The notes beneath the pieces are model-generated. The model was not told the origin of the DNA, did not search any database, and saw only the letters and a list, made by a program, of their open reading frames with translations. From Bacillus sp. 2B10 (GTDB lineage Bacteria; Pseudomonadota; Alphaproteobacteria; Sphingomonadales; Sphingomonadaceae): a stretch of 64,000 nucleotides of DNA. Positions 61,707-64,000 of this stretch are shown piece after piece (position 1 is the first letter of the stretch; each line of letters opens with the position of its first letter). The stretch spans positions 1-64,000 of the forward strand of contig RPSH01000009.1 of NCBI GenBank assembly GCA_003946805.1. The letters run 5' to 3'. The translations under genes and the position numbers were made by a program.

Positions 61707-62071
61707 TGGCCAAGGACCTTGCGGGCGACCTTGACGAGCTGGTCGGGGACGAACGGCTTCACCAGCCAGCCGGTCGCGCCGGCGGCCTTTGCCTGGTTCT
61801 TCATTTCCGGATCGGATTCGGTCGTCAGGAAGATGATCGGCACGCCGGTCTGCGCGGGCTGCTTGCGCAGTTCGCGGATCATGGCCAGCCCGTCCATGTT
61901 CGGCATGTTCAGATCGGTGACGATCAGGTCGAATTTGGTGGCGGTCGCCTTGGTCAGCCCCTCAACGCCGTCACCGGCCTCGGTGACGGTGTAACCCGCG
62001 CCGGTCAGCGCGATGCGGATCGCCATGCGCAGGCTGGCGGAATCGTCGACGGCAAGAATGGAAGCGGTCAT
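61703..62071 (-). CDS. cheY: CheY response regulator
   Basis: A 122-residue single-domain receiver with Asp 9/10 (VDDSAS), the phosphorylated Asp 53 (VTDLNMP), Thr in FLTTESD and Lys in LVKPF. The family binds the flagellar motor; no motor genes lie in the window. It overlaps the STAS gene before it and cheA after it. Confidence 0.95.
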   Translation of the reverse strand: MTASILAVDDSASLRMAIRIALTGAGYTVTEAGDGVEGLTKATATKFDLIVTDLNMPNMDGLAMIRELRKQPAQTGVPIIFLTTESDPEMKNQAKAAGATGWLVKPFVPDQLVKVARKVLGQ

Positions 62072-62376
62072 TGCAACGGGACTCCGTGGAACCAGAAGAT
62101 GTTGTTTTCGGGATCCTGTGCGTCGACGAACCCGGCGCGGCGCAACAGGGTGGTGAGCGTGTCGCCGGCGGGTGCGGCGAGGCGGACGGTGCCGCCCTGC
62201 AACCGCGTCTCGGCCCGCAGGCTTTCGATGAGTTGCAGGACACTGAGGTCCGATGCCGAGAGGTCAGCGACGTCGAGCACGACATCCCTGTCCAGCGGAA
62301 GCGCGCGCAGTTCATCGGCGAAGGCACCGATGGTCGTCATCGACAATGTCGACGGTACAGTAATAGCAGCAGTCAT
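62068..62376 (-). CDS. STAS-domain protein heading the chemotaxis operon
   Basis: A 102-residue STAS domain: TIGAFADELRALPLDRDVVL, DVADLSASDLSVLQLIESL and GGTVRLAAPAGDTLTTLLRRAGF. The Ser of SASDLS is in the place phosphorylated in anti-anti-sigma factors. STAS genes of this kind often lead chemotaxis operons and may tune CheA or CheY. The start ATG 62376 follows a run of G; TTG 62394 is the upstream alternative. Confidence 0.85.
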   Translation of the reverse strand: MTAAITVPSTLSMTTIGAFADELRALPLDRDVVLDVADLSASDLSVLQLIESLRAETRLQGGTVRLAAPAGDTLTTLLRRAGFVDAQDPENNIFWFHGVPLQ

Positions 62377-62690
62377 CTCGATCTTGCCCCCCAAAGAGCT
62401 GATCGTGACCGTGGTCGAGCCGGATTAAGATCGATTTAAGCGTGCCGCGACGGGCGCTGGTCTTGCGCGTCCGGTGGCTATGCCAGGGCGTTCCGGGTGG
62501 CGCTAACGATTGCAGCGGCACGTCATGTTTTCCGAACGGTTCCGGAGACTTGGTCCGAAACGACTGTTACGCGCAGGTGGGGGATGCGCCCGTCGAGCAA
62601 AGTCGAAAGTATTTTTCGGCAGCTTGCGTCGCGCCGCATCGGTGCAGCGAGCTGTCGCAGCGAATCACCCGCATCGGCGGGGAGCGCCGC
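62377..62690. other. Intergenic region upstream of the chemotaxis operon
   Basis: About 310 bases. It should hold the promoter of the minus-strand chemotaxis operon. TTAAATCGATCTTAAT (on the minus strand near 62430) is the only A/T-rich patch and a candidate promoter core. No sigma-54 or sigma-28 box is convincing. Confidence 0.4.
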
Positions 62691-62897
62691 TCAACGGCGG
62701 GGCAGGCGCCGCGCGATCAGGAGGAGCAGCAGGCCAAGCGCACCGGTGACCGATCCGGTGACAACCCACAGATACTGGTCAATCATGACCGAACTGGCGG
62801 GCCAGCGGATGATGCCCATCCCCTGACCCAGCCAGAACAGCCCGACGACCGCGAGGATCGCGCCAACGATCATCAGCGCCCGTCGGACGAAACGCAT
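62691..62897 (-). CDS. Small membrane protein with two segments
   Basis: A 68-residue protein from ATG 62897 (MRFVRRALMIVGAILAVVG). Two hydrophobic helices (about 8-25 and 43-60) flank LGQGMGIIRWPASSVM, and a basic end (RRLPRR) follows. The family is frequent in sphingomonads, as I recall it, with no known role. Confidence 0.7.
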   Translation of the reverse strand: MRFVRRALMIVGAILAVVGLFWLGQGMGIIRWPASSVMIDQYLWVVTGSVTGALGLLLLLIARRLPRR

Positions 62898-62959
62898 CCG
62901 GTAAAACAATCCTGCGCGATGCCGCCGGATTAAAACCTCCGGAAAACCCGGGACGCTTC

Positions 62960-63243
62960 AATATGCTCGAAGGCGTGGTGCACAGCGCCGATGTTCAGGA
63001 CCGCGACGGTGCGCCCGGCCTGATCGGCTGACGATCGAAATTATCAAACGGTCCGACCTGACGGGCTTCATTATCCTGCCCCGGCGCTGGATCGTCGAAC
63101 GCACCCTTGCGTGGCTCAACCGGTGTCGTCGCCTCGCCAAGGACTGGGAAGTTTCAATTGCATCGTCCGAAGCCTGGATGGTCGTCTCATCCATCAGGCG
63201 GATGACGCGCCGTATCGCCAAACTCCAATTATGAGTCGGGCTC
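62960..63243 (+). pseudogene. IS5-family transposase relic
   Basis: NMLEGVVHSADVQDRDGAP, then after a loss of about 100 bases EIIKRSDLTGFIILPRRW and RRLAKDWEVSIASSEAWMV, matches the C-terminal part of the IS5 at 49816-50643. The segment with the second Asp (DGGYAG) is deleted. The stop and the end repeat GAGTCGGGCTC (63233-63243) are kept. It points in the opposite direction to the complete copy. Confidence 0.75.
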
Positions 63244-63282
63244 TGAGATTCAGCGCGGCGCGTTGACGTGCAATGATGAGTG

Positions 63283-63600
63283 ATGCGCAGCGGGATCGAG
63301 ATCAGCGTCACGGCATGAGACAGGGCACGGCTTGAGGGGATCGTAGCGGCGCGTGGCTCGCCGCAGAAGCATGTGTGGCGGGCGCGGATCGTCCTTTTGA
63401 GCGCCGATGGTCTGGGCACGGTTGCGATCATGGCGGCGACAGGCAAGTCGAAGACCTGCGTGTGGCGCTGGCAGGAGCGGTTCATGGCCGAAGGCGTCGA
63501 TGGCCTGCTGCGCGACAAGACGCGACCGCCGGGGATCGCACCGCTCAAGGCCACGCTGGTCGACAAGGTCGTGGCGCTGACGCTGGGTCCGCCCGACCAG
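63283..63600 (+). pseudogene. IS630-family transposase fragment with nonsense codon
   Basis: ATG 63283 reads MRSGIEISVTA and then TGA at 63316-63318. The frame continues DRARLEGIVAARGSPQKHVW, LLSADGLGTVAIMAATGKSK and VWRWQERFMAEGVDGLLRDK, the helix-turn-helix part of an IS630 transposase. At about 63600 it meets the end of an IS256-type element. The catalytic domain is absent. Confidence 0.75.
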
Positions 63601-64000
63601 GGACTGTCAGAAATTTTGTGCGGGAGGCCGGTTATCGTCAGATGACGAAGCGCTCGCCGAAGATGACGGCGAACTGGCTTTTGGCCTCGCCCCATTCGCG
63701 CGGTGGTCGTTTCCATTCGTCCGCCGCGTGATTGAGCACCAGGTATAGCAGCTTCATAGCGGCATCGTCGCCGGGGAAGTGACCACGTGTCCGGACGGCA
63801 CGGCGGATCTTCGAGTTCAGGGCCTCTATGGCGTTCGTGGTGTAGATGATCCGGCGGACGCCCTCGGGAAAGGCAAAGAACGGGATGACCTGGTCCCAAT
63901 GGCGCCTCCAGCTCATGGCGATGGCCGTGTGTTTCTGGCCCCAGGGACCTTCCTCAAACGCCTCCAGCGCCGCCATGCCGGCCTCGGGCGTCTCGGCACG
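63601..64000 (-). mobile_element. IS256-family element running off the right edge
   Basis: It starts at about 63601 with GGACTGTCAGAAATTTTGTG, an IS256-type end, inside the IS630 fragment. The transposase reads in from the window edge on the minus strand. Confidence 0.75.
63638..64000 (-). CDS. IS256-family transposase, C-terminal part (partial)
   Basis: The visible 121 codons end at 63638. FPEGVRRIIYTTNAIEALNS holds the catalytic Glu, followed by RRAVRTRGHFPGDDAAMKLL and DEWKRPPREWGEAKSQFAVI. The frame continues past 64000 (RAETPEAGMAALEAF at the edge). It is a different IS256 subgroup from the element at 43045. Confidence 0.9.
   Translation of the reverse strand, partial: RAETPEAGMAALEAFEEGPWGQKHTAIAMSWRRHWDQVIPFFAFPEGVRRIIYTTNAIEALNSKIRRAVRTRGHFPGDDAAMKLLYLVLNHAADEWKRPPREWGEAKSQFAVIFGERFVI

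Noticed and set aside
43045..64000. Two IS256-type elements as ends of one composite transposon
   Set aside because: The visible C-terminal parts of the two transposases differ strongly and the end repeats are unlike, so they are different subgroups and cannot act as a pair.
1..64000. CRISPR arrays, tRNA or rRNA genes
   Set aside because: I found no regularly spaced direct repeats and no cloverleaf or rRNA-like stretch when reading both strands; a covariance-model scan would be needed to exclude a tRNA fully.

Overview
The window looks like an accessory replicon, or an integrated element, of a high-G+C alphaproteobacterium. Sphingomonadaceae is the best guess. This rests on the strong G/C preference at third codon positions, the PRTRC cassette, the small plasmid-type genes around it, a MobF relaxase and a sphingomonad-like chemotaxis operon. 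I see no rRNA, tRNA, CRISPR array or replication initiator, so plasmid and integrated element cannot be told apart here.

Layout. (1) 182-2223, minus strand: an EAL-domain c-di-GMP phosphodiesterase behind an unknown gene. (2) 2414-19064, plus strand: a long gene series. A DUF932-like protein is followed by a PRTRC cassette (ParB, E, C, F, B, A, ThiF), then a Mom-like GNAT-fold protein, a DUF5983-like protein, a sigma region-4-like protein, many small unknown proteins, a GHKL ATPase and a PAPS-reductase-like enzyme. The PRTRC genes amount to a prokaryotic ubiquitin-like set: Ubl-like C, E1-like ThiF, E2-like B and JAMM-like A, sitting beside a partition protein. (3) 19158-28678: an A/T-richer defence island. 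It carries SIR2, HerA, KTSC and a PD-(D/E)XK nuclease on the plus strand, facing a nuclease-STAND protein of about 1,278 residues and a small partner gene on the minus strand. The island has 12-bp perfect inverted repeats at its edges and lies between two diverged copies of the 3' end of the same PAPS-reductase-like gene. (4) 29203-35688: plasmid housekeeping genes, including DUF736, DUF4326, several SLOG/DUF2493 relatives and a duplicated leader element of about 185 bp. (5) 35755-42615: a mobilisation block with a candidate oriT, a small accessory protein, a TraD/VirD4 coupling protein, a MobF relaxase-helicase, an Mrr-like nuclease with a premature stop and a VirB1-like transglycosylase. No other mating-pair genes are present.

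(6) 42773-50720: a nest of insertion sequences. IS256 is inserted in a small secreted YD-repeat gene, followed by an ISL3 relic, an IS3 broken by an IS30, the IS30 broken by an IS21, an IS701-like fragment and an IS5. (7) 51161-62376, minus strand: one compact chemotaxis operon, STAS-cheY-cheA-cheW-mcp-cheW-mcp-cheR-cheB-unknown, mostly with overlapping or closely spaced genes. (8) 62691-64000: a small membrane protein, an IS5 relic, an IS630 fragment with a nonsense codon, and an IS256-family element running off the right edge.

Possible interplay. The PRTRC and mobilisation blocks are replicon maintenance and transfer functions. The island at 19-29 kb is a replicon-borne immunity cargo. The chemotaxis operon and the EAL protein are host-behaviour genes next to IS-rich junctions. 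The most interesting items are the SIR2-HerA-KTSC-nuclease cassette with its divergent nuclease-STAND gene and edge repeats, the complete ubiquitin-like PRTRC set, and the duplicated structured leader upstream of a DUF4326 gene and a SLOG gene.
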